Below, piece after piece: positions 22,501 to 30,801 of a stretch of 35,560 nucleotides of DNA. Position 1 is the first letter of the stretch. Every line of letters begins with the position of its first letter. The stretch lies in contig NZ_VIUE01000044.1 in the NCBI RefSeq assembly GCF_007828215.1, forward strand, positions 1-35,560, written 5' to 3'. Under the pieces are notes generated by a model. It worked only from the letters and a program-made list of their open reading frames with translations. It did not search any database and had not been told where the DNA came from. A program made the position numbers and the translations under genes. Source of the stretch: Pseudomonas sp. SJZ074. Its GTDB lineage: Bacteria; Pseudomonadota; Gammaproteobacteria; Pseudomonadales; Pseudomonadaceae.

Positions 22501-22811
22501 TTACTGTCCCTCTGCTCTGCCATCGCCCGCAGGGCTTCGGCTTCCATAACTCGGATGTCTGGAAAGACTTCGACTACTTCCGACCGGGTAAGCCCGAGGA
22601 AGCCAGCGACATGGCGAAGTGATGTGTAATCCAATCCAGTAGCGCCGCACGCGCCAGTACGCCACTGGGTGCTCATGGCCTCGAACACCTGGAATGCGGG
22701 CCATGTGTTCGGCCAGACTTCGACTTCATCACCGTAGTCTTCAGCCGAGAACCCGAAAGCATCCTGGCCTTGGATGATCGGCTGATAGAGGGCGCGTGCG
22801 ACGCTGACTAG
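22497..22811 (-). CDS. DUF1799-like -1 frameshift extension of the tail assembly chaperone
   Basis: This frame has no stop from 22811 to its TGA at 22497 and encodes 104 residues (LVSVARALYQPIIQGQDAFG onward; ...TQWRTGACGATGLDY in the middle). The family resembles DUF1799. No start codon with a ribosome site was found at its head, but the chaperone's last codons contain a G-GGA-AAC slippery heptamer at 22811-22817. A -1 shift there joins 125 residues of chaperone to these 104, giving about 229 aa, the logic of lambda G/GT. A GTG at 22688 could make a short independent form. Confidence 0.8.
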   Translation of the reverse strand, partial: LVSVARALYQPIIQGQDAFGFSAEDYGDEVEVWPNTWPAFQVFEAMSTQWRTGACGATGLDYTSLRHVAGFLGLTRSEVVEVFPDIRVMEAEALRAMAEQRDSK

Positions 22812-23185
22812 TTTCCCAAGCGGGCCTTGCTGTACGCCTCAGAGTAGGCCGCCAGGACCGCGCTTGGCGTGGCGCTGATGGAGCCGACCAGGATGCGAAG
22901 GTTTTCGTCGGTTAAGTCTTCGTCGATATCCCATCCCACGACGATTGCCTTGAGCTGCTCAACCTGAAGATCGATCAGCATGGCGGTGAACTTCTCCAGA
23001 CCTACCTCTTCGGATCTTTCCCCAATGGCCTTATGCCGCTCACCCCAGCCCGCATAAAGGGTCGCCAGTTCGGCTCGGTCGCGATACTTGAACTCGAAAC
23101 CCACCTTCACCGGCTCGCCACCAATCGTGGGAAGCATCACATCAGCTTTGAAGGTGGGGTTGTGGATCAGCTTGAACTTAGCCAT
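22808..23185 (-). CDS. Tail assembly chaperone (G-like), 125 aa
   Basis: A small acidic protein upstream of the tape measure (MAKFKLIHNPTFKADVMLPT; IVVGWDIDEDLTDENLRILV). It ends in GGA-AAC-TAG, with a slippery heptamer just before the stop. Such proteins coat the tape measure during tail assembly, and a frameshifted longer form is required in a set ratio. The start has a strong AAGGAGGGG 5 nt upstream. Confidence 0.88.
   Translation of the reverse strand: MAKFKLIHNPTFKADVMLPTIGGEPVKVGFEFKYRDRAELATLYAGWGERHKAIGERSEEVGLEKFTAMLIDLQVEQLKAIVVGWDIDEDLTDENLRILVGSISATPSAVLAAYSEAYSKARLGN
22811..22817 (-). other. -1 programmed ribosomal frameshift site GGGAAAC
   Basis: On the minus strand the heptamer reads G GGA AAC in the zero frame of the chaperone and is followed at once by TAG. 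It fits X-XXY-YYZ and is the lambda-type GGGAAAG with the last base changed. The -1 frame beyond is open for 104 codons. Confidence 0.8.
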
Positions 23186-23196
23186 GAAGCCCCTCC

Positions 23197-23844
23197 TTAC
23201 GCGGCGTAGCGGATGAATTTAGCGACCACCGCGAACACGGCGGTCACAGCCATGATGTTGTTCTTGGTCATCGTGGGCACGTTATCGAACGAGACGAACG
23301 CGTTGTAAGTGATGACACCGCCCGAGGCGAGGTTGATACGCACCGCGCGAGGCTTCTTGTCGTCATCAGCTTCCAGCAGCGCATCGTTGTGCGGAAGCGC
23401 CGGGTCATCGGCCATGGTCAGCGTGAATGACAGCGCAGACTTGGAGGTCGGGATCTGGTGTTCATCGTCTTCTTCGAGGAACGAGTACGTGACGTTCTGC
23501 TGCTCGCCGCCGGACTTGTTCGACTCGGTAACCTGGCTGATTGGCACCCAGGTCAAGATCTTGCGAACCGAGCCGCCGCCTGCACCAGGGATAAAGCGCG
23601 CCGCGTTGAGCGTATTGACCGATTCCAGCACGAACGAATCGGTGGTAACGGTCTTGACCCGGGCAATGCGATTGTTCAAGCGTGCCCAACCGGAAGTGAC
23701 TTCGACGTAGTCGCCGACTTCCAGGTCGTGGCCGGCGGACGACACAACGGCTTCGGAGGCATTGGTGATCGCGGTAAAGATGATCGGCGCATCGTACGAA
23801 CCGGCGATAGCGGCGGTCGAGCCATTGGGTAGAAAAACGGCCAT
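23197..23844 (-). CDS. Major tail tube protein, 215 aa
   Basis: A beta-rich protein (HDLEVGDYVEVTSGWARLNN; then TLTMADDPALPHNDALLEAD) in the V-like position before the chaperone. The length fits tube proteins, and the fold class is the phage tail tube family. The ribosome site GAGGAAA lies 5 nt upstream. It is followed 11 bp later by the chaperone gene. Confidence 0.9.
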   Translation of the reverse strand: MAVFLPNGSTAAIAGSYDAPIIFTAITNASEAVVSSAGHDLEVGDYVEVTSGWARLNNRIARVKTVTTDSFVLESVNTLNAARFIPGAGGGSVRKILTWVPISQVTESNKSGGEQQNVTYSFLEEDDEHQIPTSKSALSFTLTMADDPALPHNDALLEADDDKKPRAVRINLASGGVITYNAFVSFDNVPTMTKNNIMAVTAVFAVVAKFIRYAA

Positions 23845-23870
23845 TGGTGTTTCCTCTTTTCAGAAATGAC

Positions 23871-23890
23871 AAAACCCGCTCGGTGGCGGG
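23871..23890 (-). terminator. Intra-operon hairpin with U tract
   Basis: CCCGC-TCGGTG-GCGGG with four A residues on the left lies just before the tail tube gene. The loop resembles those at 10354 and 14508. Confidence 0.7.
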
Positions 23891-23914
23891 TCCTGGGTGT
23901 GCCCAATGGGCGGA

Positions 23915-24331
23915 TTAGTTGGTGTCGGCGCGGTACACGAACGAAATCGGAACCGTGTAGGTTGTATCGTCGGAAATACCTGGCCCCTGGTCTACTGGGG
24001 TCATGGTCACTACCGTCAGCGCGTTCTTCGTGTTTCGCTCGTACAGCGGAAACAGCGCAGTCAGTTCAGCAACAAGGGGGTTGGTCTTGGTCTTCCCGGT
24101 GTTGGCCGGCGCGGTGATGCTGACCTGGAACACACCAGTAAACAGCCGGTGGTCCCCGCCGAGCGTGTCACTCGCGGTATCGCCAGCGAGCGTGAAGGCA
24201 CGCAGGTAGGTTTCGCCCGCTACCGGCGTATAGGCCGTGTTCTCGAATACGATCTTCAGCTGCTCCGACCTGGCATTGTTCCAGGCGATGAGCTTGGCTT
24301 CGTAGATCGAGGCGATGATTGCGTGACTCAT
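23915..24331 (-). CDS. Tail terminator / DUF4128-like protein, 138 aa
   Basis: Starts MSHAIIASIYEAKLIAWNN; the middle has LRAFTLAGDTASDTLGGDHR and the end VPISFVYRAD. This is the DUF4128 pattern of proteins placed between the neck and tube genes. They probably stop tail polymerisation and face the head. ATGA overlap with the upstream gene. Confidence 0.85.
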   Translation of the reverse strand: MSHAIIASIYEAKLIAWNNARSEQLKIVFENTAYTPVAGETYLRAFTLAGDTASDTLGGDHRLFTGVFQVSITAPANTGKTKTNPLVAELTALFPLYERNTKNALTVVTMTPVDQGPGISDDTTYTVPISFVYRADTN

Positions 24332-24984
24332 ACCTGGTTGTTCCTGATGGCTTCCTGCACGATCTGTTGGAAGCGGGCCACGGTGATGCGGACCATACCG
24401 CCCGGTGCCTGGGTCGAATGACCGAACTCCAGCGGGATGGCGTACGGCAGGTTGTTCACGATGAACGCTGTCTGCCCCGCCTTGAATTCAAGCGCACCAC
24501 TGACCAGGCGGGCCGTGGTAGCCTCGCCAGTTGGGTCCGGTTTAATTCGAAAGCTGTTGTCCGGGGAGCCGATCGAGAAATTCCAGTTCCCACGGAACCT
24601 CCCGCCGACATAATCCTGGCCGGCAACCAGCCCGTTCACGTTGAAGTTTTGGTCCCGCTCGGTCTTTGTCAGCGGCTTGGCATACTTCACGCCGCGCTTG
24701 AGGTTGCCAGCCTTGGTGAAGTTGCTGTCGGTAAGGTTGATGACGGTGTTTCGGACAGCGACCTTGAAGTCATAGTCATCGGCTGCCCGCGTATTGGCCT
24801 GACGATAAGCTACGTTTGCCGCCCAGATTTCGGGATTGCCCACCGGCGACATGCGGATAACGCTGCTGCCGATCTCGATGATGATCTCTCGCAGGCTGGC
24901 ATCGATGGCCTCGGTTGCTTGCTGAGCGAACTCAGCAAGGCTCAGCGCGAAACTGCCGGACTGTCCGGCACCCGCCCGGCTCAC
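24328..24984 (-). CDS. Neck/tail-completion protein, HK97 gp10-like, 218 aa
   Basis: Starts at GTG (24984), inside a GTGA overlap with the previous gene. The C-terminal part YAIPLEFGHSTQAPGGMVRI is the hallmark of HK97 gp10-like proteins, with a helical N-terminus and a beta core between. It joins the tail to the head. Confidence 0.85.
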   Translation of the reverse strand: MSRAGAGQSGSFALSLAEFAQQATEAIDASLREIIIEIGSSVIRMSPVGNPEIWAANVAYRQANTRAADDYDFKVAVRNTVINLTDSNFTKAGNLKRGVKYAKPLTKTERDQNFNVNGLVAGQDYVGGRFRGNWNFSIGSPDNSFRIKPDPTGEATTARLVSGALEFKAGQTAFIVNNLPYAIPLEFGHSTQAPGGMVRITVARFQQIVQEAIRNNQV

Positions 24985-25349
24985 GACCGCACCTGCAGCT
25001 CATACAGGATTGTCGTTCCGGCAGGGTTGACCTCTTTCATTGGGGGAACAATCGACCAGGTGCAGCCTTGCGCAACCACCTTGTCGAGCAATCCAGGCAC
25101 CCAGGCCATGCCTTGCGCTGCGATCTTCAGCTTCTTGTCGCCCTGCCTGATGAGACTGTTGGATTGGAACTCTTGGCCGGTGAAGTCTAGCAGGATGCCC
25201 TGGGCAATCTGTTCGATGGTTGCGCCTGGCACTTCGGTGCCCTGATCGGGATCGTACTCGCCCGGCTCCGTCCTGCTGATGGTCACGGGCTGGCCGAACT
25301 CTGTGATCATTTCCAGAGCCATCGCGGCCATTTCGTCGTAAAAGGCCAT
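24981..25349 (-). CDS. Head closure / neck protein, 122 aa
   Basis: A short beta-rich protein (ITEFGQPVTISRTEPGEYDP; then GILLDFTGQEF) in the usual place for head-tail stoppers. Family likeness is by position and a general beta-barrel pattern only. Overlaps the next gene by 4 nt. Confidence 0.75.
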   Translation of the reverse strand: MAFYDEMAAMALEMITEFGQPVTISRTEPGEYDPDQGTEVPGATIEQIAQGILLDFTGQEFQSNSLIRQGDKKLKIAAQGMAWVPGLLDKVVAQGCTWSIVPPMKEVNPAGTTILYELQVRS

Positions 25350-25365
25350 GGTGGCTCCGTATCAG

Positions 25366-25869
25366 CTATGCGCGAACTGCGAAAAGCCCGCGTTTCTGTA
25401 GGTAATCAGCGAACTGCGTCGCGCTTGGCCGATCCGGCGCCGCCGGCAACAGTCGGCCACTGGTGTTCGGGATTGTCGCGTATTCGCGAGTTACCACGCC
25501 CTCGACACGCTCGAGCGTCACAGCGCCTTTACGCTTGTCGATTGGGTCGATGTCGTCGGTGTGGATCTCGGCAGCTAGGGCCATCTGGCCGTACTGGATC
25601 CGGGCCGGCAGGTAGTTGTCAGGCTTGATCTCGCAATCCAGCTCAACGCCTCGTCGCGGCCAGGCCAACGCCTGCTCGCTACTCATTTTCCGACCTTTCC
25701 AGACCATGCCATCCATCGCCAAGGCGGACCGGCGCAGCAGCGCTTCCTGCGCTGGTACTTCCGCAGGAATGGCTACGCCGAACTTCACGGCGTACAGGGC
25801 CAGATCCTCAGCGGATGCGTAGCTTTCGGCGTCAGGCTTGCCGGTGCCGTCCTCGATGATAAGTGCCAT
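25366..25869 (-). CDS. DnaT-like head-tail connector (adaptor), 167 aa
   Basis: Starts MALIIEDGTGKPDAESYASA and contains LAWPRRGVEL and a Tyr-rich helical stretch. This is the family often annotated as putative DnaT-like single-stranded DNA-binding protein, but here, between capsid and tail genes, it is likely an adaptor ring protein. Confidence 0.85.
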   Translation of the reverse strand: MALIIEDGTGKPDAESYASAEDLALYAVKFGVAIPAEVPAQEALLRRSALAMDGMVWKGRKMSSEQALAWPRRGVELDCEIKPDNYLPARIQYGQMALAAEIHTDDIDPIDKRKGAVTLERVEGVVTREYATIPNTSGRLLPAAPDRPSATQFADYLQKRGLFAVRA

Positions 25870-25925
25870 GTATGAACTCGCTGTGTTTTTGGGGATCAGG
25901 CGCCGGTTACCCGGAGCCCGAAGTG

Positions 25926-26498
25926 TTACGCCTTGGGCAGATCAGCAACCGCCTTTTCCAGCGATTCTACCGAAGCGTTGGCTCGATAGGTGACGCCTGC
26001 CTTGTCGAGTTGAGCCTTCAGAGCTGCGACCTTGTCATCGTCTTCGCTCGCTTGATTGATAGCGGCTTTGAGGCGTGCGACTTCCTCCCGCAACGACTTG
26101 GCTTCAGTGGCCAAGCCGTCACGCTCACCCGCCAGCGAAGTGATGATATCGCTCACGGAGCCCAACGCATCGTACAGTCGGATCGGCAGCTCACCGGCGC
26201 CAGGATGATCGATCGGCGACTGACTTTCGACGGCTTCAATCAGCAGCACAATACCGTCGCGCTCCACATTCAGCTTGTCGATCAGATCCTGTAGCGCGGC
26301 ACAGTCGTCAGCACCGACAACCAGCACTGACGCCGATTCAATCTGCCGCAGCGTCACCTCCGGCACTCGATCAGCTTCGCCATCCCGGCCTTCTGTCGCG
26401 TTCGCGTCGATAATGCGCAAGCCAGCTTCCTTGGCAAGTGCTTTGACATTCTCCCGGTACTGGTGGAACGGTCCGGGCAGATACCAGATGTTGTTCAT
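25926..26498 (-). CDS. Phage protein with coiled coil between capsid and connectors, 190 aa
   Basis: Starts MNNIWYLPGPFHQYRENVKA. The first 95 residues look like a small alpha/beta fold (SASVLVVGADDCAALQDLID). A coiled coil follows (residues 120-160), then a C-terminal VTYRANASVESLEKAVADL that resembles a HeH/LEM-like helix pair. Not recognised beyond a phage head-module protein; it could be a decoration or head-completion factor. The ribosome site is GAGGA. Confidence 0.7.
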   Translation of the reverse strand: MNNIWYLPGPFHQYRENVKALAKEAGLRIIDANATEGRDGEADRVPEVTLRQIESASVLVVGADDCAALQDLIDKLNVERDGIVLLIEAVESQSPIDHPGAGELPIRLYDALGSVSDIITSLAGERDGLATEAKSLREEVARLKAAINQASEDDDKVAALKAQLDKAGVTYRANASVESLEKAVADLPKA

Positions 26499-26507
26499 GG
26501 TCGTGTC

Positions 26508-26525
26508 CTCGCTCAGCCGAGCGAG
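26508..26525. repeat. Hairpin between capsid and downstream gene
   Basis: CTCGCT-CAGCCG-AGCGAG is a perfect 6-bp stem just upstream of the 25926-26498 gene. It has no A-run, so it is more likely an mRNA stability or processing hairpin than a terminator. Confidence 0.5.
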
Positions 26526-26548
26526 AAGCCCGGCTCAGCTATCAGGGG

Positions 26549-27517
26549 TTACTTGGAGGCATCACCGATCAGAGCCACACCGGCGGTGTGCTTGATGCTG
26601 GTGGCGGTCTTGTCCCAGTTGGTGCCGGTCGCCAGTTCGGCGTCGGTTGGGGACTTGCCGCCGGCGGTGGTGTCCCAGGTGTAACCCTTCAGGCCCAGGC
26701 CGAAGGTGTAATCGGTCTGGAGAGTGGTTTCGATACGCTCCTTGCCGTTGGTGGTCTGGACGTTGCTGATGATGTCGCGGCCGTCGTGGACCAGCGCTGC
26801 ACCTTGAACCAGGGACAGGATAATTTCCTTGTTCGGGGTGCCGGCCTGCATCAGCGCTGGGGCGTCAGTCACAACGGAGACCTTGCCGAGGATGTCCACC
26901 ACACGAACGTTGCCCGCCTGAAACAGCTGCTGCTGGTTCGCCAGGTTCTGGCCTACCAACTTGTGGTAGCTGGTGCCCTGCATCACCTGGGTGACCAGGT
27001 TCTGACTTGCATCGCCGAACTTCGCGTGAGCGTTGTTCAGGCCAGCGTAAGTGATACCTGCGGTTGCCGACACATCGTTAACCGCGGCGGCTTGTGCGGT
27101 GATCGCTGCAACCAGAGCGGCGATCGCGGTGTTCAACTGATCCTTCAGCAGGATCTCAGCGAACGCACGGCTGGCGACTTCGATGCCTTGCGCAGTCGGA
27201 CGCTCCAGCCAGGTCATCTGCGATGGCTCGTAGCGGATCGGACCGAAGCCACCGGCAACCTTCACCGAAGTGTTCTTCAGTTCGGTCAGGTCGGTTGCAG
27301 CCACGGCGCCGTTGGCACTGTAGCGATCCACGCGGCGCTGAGCAGCGGCCAGGGTCTGGAAGAACGACTCTTGGAGGAAGTCGCCGGTGAAGCCATCCGG
27401 GGACAGCACGATTGCGCCACGGCTTGCGGCGTTGAAAGCAGCCAGGTACTGATCCAGCGTCTCGAGAGTCGCCGGCATGATGTACTGGTTGAAAACCTGC
27501 ATTTGCGACAGGGACAT
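26549..27517 (-). CDS. Major capsid protein, 322 aa
   Basis: Starts MSLSQMQVFNQYIMPATLET and has the N-arm, then ASRGAIVLSPDGFTGDFLQE, and further helical and strand sections in the order of an HK97-fold phage capsid. It follows the scaffold gene, as expected. Ribosome site AAGGAAA. It shows no obvious protease fusion. Confidence 0.92.
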   Translation of the reverse strand: MSLSQMQVFNQYIMPATLETLDQYLAAFNAASRGAIVLSPDGFTGDFLQESFFQTLAAAQRRVDRYSANGAVAATDLTELKNTSVKVAGGFGPIRYEPSQMTWLERPTAQGIEVASRAFAEILLKDQLNTAIAALVAAITAQAAAVNDVSATAGITYAGLNNAHAKFGDASQNLVTQVMQGTSYHKLVGQNLANQQQLFQAGNVRVVDILGKVSVVTDAPALMQAGTPNKEIILSLVQGAALVHDGRDIISNVQTTNGKERIETTLQTDYTFGLGLKGYTWDTTAGGKSPTDAELATGTNWDKTATSIKHTAGVALIGDASK

Positions 27518-27528
27518 GAGTTATTTCC

Positions 27529-28239
27529 TTACGATTGAGGGAGATCCGGGAACCGGCTCGCGATCGCGGCCTGTCGTTCCTCTTTGGTGCCGCCGATTTT
27601 TCCTTTTGCGGCCCCGCCGCCACCTCCAGCACCAGCAGCCCCGCCGCCTGATGCCTTGCTACCCGCGATCAACGGCGCGAAGGCCGAGTCGTTTGCGAAT
27701 TCTGCTTTCAGCTCGTCCAGCGTTGCCGCCGAGAGCTTGCCCTGCTGGTCGAGAACGACCACGACAGGCTTCCCATCCCGCTGTTCGACGCTCAAACGGC
27801 GCTCGATGTGCGGCAACAGGGCTTTGGCGCTGCCTGGAATTGCCAGGGCAGACGCGATGTCAGTAGCGGTACGGCCCACGGTCAGATCCCGGATCTGCGT
27901 GCTCAGCGTGCCGCGCTCCTGCTCCAACATTGCACTCAGCTCGGCCTCGCGCTTGCTGTACTTCTCGGACCAGGACTTTTCGAGTTCTTCGACGTTGCCC
28001 GACTTGCGAGCGAGCTCTTCACGCTCGAGGCGCGCAGCCTCTTCGGCTTCTCGCGCTTTTTTCTCGGCCGCTTTCTTTTCGCCGAGCAGCTCATCAACCT
28101 TGGCTTTCAGGCCGGATACATCTTCAGGCTGTGGCAGTCCTTCAATACCGAGTACGAACTTTCCGTCCTTCTCGGTGTAAAGCGCGCGCACGGTGTCATC
28201 CACCCCTTCCAGAGTGTCCAGCTGATATTTCAAACCCAT
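27529..28239 (-). CDS. Scaffold protein, 236 aa
   Basis: A highly charged coiled coil (about residues 45-125, EKKAREAEEAARLEREELAR) is followed by a Gly/Ala-rich linker (about 195-215) and a short basic C-terminus (TKEERQAAIASRFPDLPQS), the usual layout of capsid scaffolds. It lies directly upstream of the major capsid gene. Confidence 0.88.
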   Translation of the reverse strand: MGLKYQLDTLEGVDDTVRALYTEKDGKFVLGIEGLPQPEDVSGLKAKVDELLGEKKAAEKKAREAEEAARLEREELARKSGNVEELEKSWSEKYSKREAELSAMLEQERGTLSTQIRDLTVGRTATDIASALAIPGSAKALLPHIERRLSVEQRDGKPVVVVLDQQGKLSAATLDELKAEFANDSAFAPLIAGSKASGGGAAGAGGGGGAAKGKIGGTKEERQAAIASRFPDLPQS

Positions 28240-28277
28240 TTTTTGTCTCCCAGAGACGTAGATGCAGGCCCTGCCTG

Positions 28278-29366
28278 CTATTTGATGCCTGCCCGCTCGA
28301 ACGCCAGAGGCTCTAGAGCCTTCATCTGTACAAGGGTCAGAGGTGAAAAGTTGCGATCAAGCTGCAGTTCGGAGAAGCGCTCAATGCTCAAGCCGCCCTC
28401 GCGGAATAGCTTGGCGCGGACCGGGCCGATGGCTTTGTCCTGAAACGCTGCCGGCTGCTGCTGTAGCCACTCGTAATAGCTGAGGTCTGCCCTCACCTGC
28501 TGGGCGCCAGCGTCACCGATGGATGCCCGCGTGGCGTCCTTGGAGAACAAGACGCTGAAGCGCGTCACCGCCACCACCGTCGAACGGCAATTGATGTGGA
28601 TCGGCGGCCTCGGCCCCTCGGTCAGCTTGAACCGGTGCTTATCAAGCGTCCGGCATTGGCTGGTCGTCTTCGAATCCAGCGTGCTGACCCACTCCACCGC
28701 CGGCACGACATCGGAATTCGCCTTCAGCGTCTCCATGCGCGCCTGGGTGGCGACGTGCTGCACTGCCGTGCGCACAATGGCGCCAGCGTTGCGGTTGGTC
28801 GTGGCCAGGATGCCGTCGTTGTACTGGAGCGCCTTGGTGCCCCGGATATTCTTGATGATCTGGAAATTCGTCTGGCCTTCGAAGAAGCCCTGCCTGATCG
28901 CGCCTGTGAGGCGTTGCCGTTCGGTAGCGGTGAAGCCATCAATGAACGATTTGAGCAGCTTCCCGCCATCAGCGCCGCGCACACTGAGCGGATTGGTGAG
29001 GATTGCCGCCCTGATTGCAGCAGCACCTGGCACCGCCGCGTCGAAGGTGACGCCCACCGGTGCCGCCCGGGTCAAACTGGTCGCTTCAAACTCGGCCTCG
29101 TAATTGGCGATGTCCACCAGGTCGAGATTCAGCTTCTCGCTGTACCGGTCGAAGATGCCCAGCAGTAGGCTATCAACCTCGCTCAGCAGCCGCTCCAAGC
29201 GCGCGACGGTGTATTCCGTCAGGTCCGTCCGGGTCAGTCGCTCACGGATCGAACGGTCGATCTCCTTGAGAAAGGGCGCGAACTTCGCCACCTCCCCTGA
29301 CTTCAGTTGCTCAAGGAACACCGCATGCCGGATGGTGGCGTCAAGGATTGCTTGGTTTGCCGCCAT
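28278..29366 (-). CDS. Minor head protein (Mu gpF-like head morphogenesis), 362 aa
   Basis: The C-terminal third carries the conserved VSTLDSKTTSQCRTLDKHRF and PPIHINCRSTVVAV sections of the phage head morphogenesis (Mu F) family, in which Cys and His residues line the motif. The N-terminal helical part is of the usual length. It overlaps the portal gene by 26 bp. Likely an internal virion protein that assists packaging or DNA ejection. Confidence 0.92.
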   Translation of the reverse strand: MAANQAILDATIRHAVFLEQLKSGEVAKFAPFLKEIDRSIRERLTRTDLTEYTVARLERLLSEVDSLLLGIFDRYSEKLNLDLVDIANYEAEFEATSLTRAAPVGVTFDAAVPGAAAIRAAILTNPLSVRGADGGKLLKSFIDGFTATERQRLTGAIRQGFFEGQTNFQIIKNIRGTKALQYNDGILATTNRNAGAIVRTAVQHVATQARMETLKANSDVVPAVEWVSTLDSKTTSQCRTLDKHRFKLTEGPRPPIHINCRSTVVAVTRFSVLFSKDATRASIGDAGAQQVRADLSYYEWLQQQPAAFQDKAIGPVRAKLFREGGLSIERFSELQLDRNFSPLTLVQMKALEPLAFERAGIK

Positions 29367-30801
29367 TCGGAATTACCTCAGTGTCGTCCAGGGCTGGCCC
29401 AGTGCTTTGCGCTTCCAGCTCATCCCGGATTTCGTCGTCCGTTTTCTCTGCATTGATCACGCCGCGATCACGCAGGTACTGCCAGAAGTCGCCTTCCGGC
29501 AGCTTGCCGCCCTGTACTGCGTTGAACAGCGCCGCAAGGATCGTTGCGTCCAGAGTGATTTGGCTGAAGTCTTGGTTGAGCTTGTAGACCACTTCGCCGG
29601 GGGCATTCACGAACTCGGCCATCCAAGCCAGGCACTGGCTGTACGCTTCGCTGACGTTGCTCACTACCAGGGAGAGAACGCTGTGTTCGGCGGCGCTGTC
29701 GTTGTCAGCCTGGGTGGCGGTCTTCACCGCGCTACCACGCTCGATCAACCGGGCCCCGAGTGACACCATGTCTTCTTTCTTGGCGTCCATTGCCTCTTTG
29801 GCTACGGTGTTGGGTTGCGCCTGCCATACGCCACATGCGCCATTCACAGGGAGCAGCCAAGGCGCCCTGGAGCCCAGGAAGATCCCCGCCTTTTCGAGGT
29901 GGTCGCGCCACTGCTCATCAAGGCCGGACATCCACGGTTGCGGCTGGCCCACCAAGTAAGCTGCCTCTTCATAATCCGCGCTGTTCCGGTAATGCCCGAT
30001 GTTCACTTCGGCCATGTCGTACAGTGGGGAGTCGTCGATGCTGGTGTCGTTGTTCTCGCTGCCCAGGAACTGGAACGGGATGATCCGCCAGCGCTGGCCG
30101 GAACCGTTCAGCGGAGCGAAAGGTGCCACCGTCATCTCCGTCTTGCTGGAGCCTTCTTCCCAAACTTCCTGGGTATACACGCCAGTGGCATCCAGGCGCA
30201 GCACGCGATACTGCACAACCTGCTCACTGCCGAAGCCGTCGTCAGTGTCGACATCGACCTTTTCGCGCAGCACAACCAGGCTCAGCATGTGCTGACCGCC
30301 AACCTGGCGCGTCTTCCAATTGATGATCGATTCAGCTGGATAGCTGGCGACGTTTGCGCGGGCGCGCCCCGCCTGCTCGTCGGCCCTGCTTACGGTGCCA
30401 GACTCAACAGCGGCATAGTCGACCAGTAGGCCGTGACGACCGACCTCAAGCAAATGCCCGATGACCGACTGCGACTGCTGGTAGATGCTGACGCCCTGTC
30501 CGTCGATATCCTTCGACACATAGTCGAGTGCTCCGGGAACGGTCAATGTCGGCCAGGTACGGAACACTGCGCCCACCAGGCTGTGTTTCGTGCGCCCGGT
30601 GGCGTTGTAGAACACTGCGCGCTTCTTGTATGCGTCATACCGGTCGCGATTGTCCTGGGACTTGTCCGAGGCATTCGGCCTGGGCAGGTAGTAATCGCCG
30701 GCAGCCTTTACCGTTTCCGAGCCCTTGCAGACGTCGCGCACCAAGCGCCAGCGGTACTGTGCCGCCGTGTACTCGGGACGGGTGAAAGTGACGTCCGTCA
30801 T
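29341..30801 (-). CDS. Portal protein (DUF4055-like), 486 aa
   Basis: Starts MTDVTFTRPEYTAAQYRWRL after an ATGA overlap with the terminase stop. It has AVFYNATGRTKHSLVGAVFR and SVIGHLLEVGRHGLLVDYAA, typical of DUF4055 portal proteins, and an acidic C-terminus. A dodecamer at the capsid vertex threads DNA. The frame is open to 31206, but that stretch is antisense-type noise against the terminase. Confidence 0.95.
   Translation of the reverse strand: MTDVTFTRPEYTAAQYRWRLVRDVCKGSETVKAAGDYYLPRPNASDKSQDNRDRYDAYKKRAVFYNATGRTKHSLVGAVFRTWPTLTVPGALDYVSKDIDGQGVSIYQQSQSVIGHLLEVGRHGLLVDYAAVESGTVSRADEQAGRARANVASYPAESIINWKTRQVGGQHMLSLVVLREKVDVDTDDGFGSEQVVQYRVLRLDATGVYTQEVWEEGSSKTEMTVAPFAPLNGSGQRWRIIPFQFLGSENNDTSIDDSPLYDMAEVNIGHYRNSADYEEAAYLVGQPQPWMSGLDEQWRDHLEKAGIFLGSRAPWLLPVNGACGVWQAQPNTVAKEAMDAKKEDMVSLGARLIERGSAVKTATQADNDSAAEHSVLSLVVSNVSEAYSQCLAWMAEFVNAPGEVVYKLNQDFSQITLDATILAALFNAVQGGKLPEGDFWQYLRDRGVINAEKTDDEIRDELEAQSTGPALDDTEVIPNGGKPSNP

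Noticed and set aside
26588..27538. 316-codon plus-strand frame
   Set aside because: Antisense to the major capsid gene, no recognisable domain.
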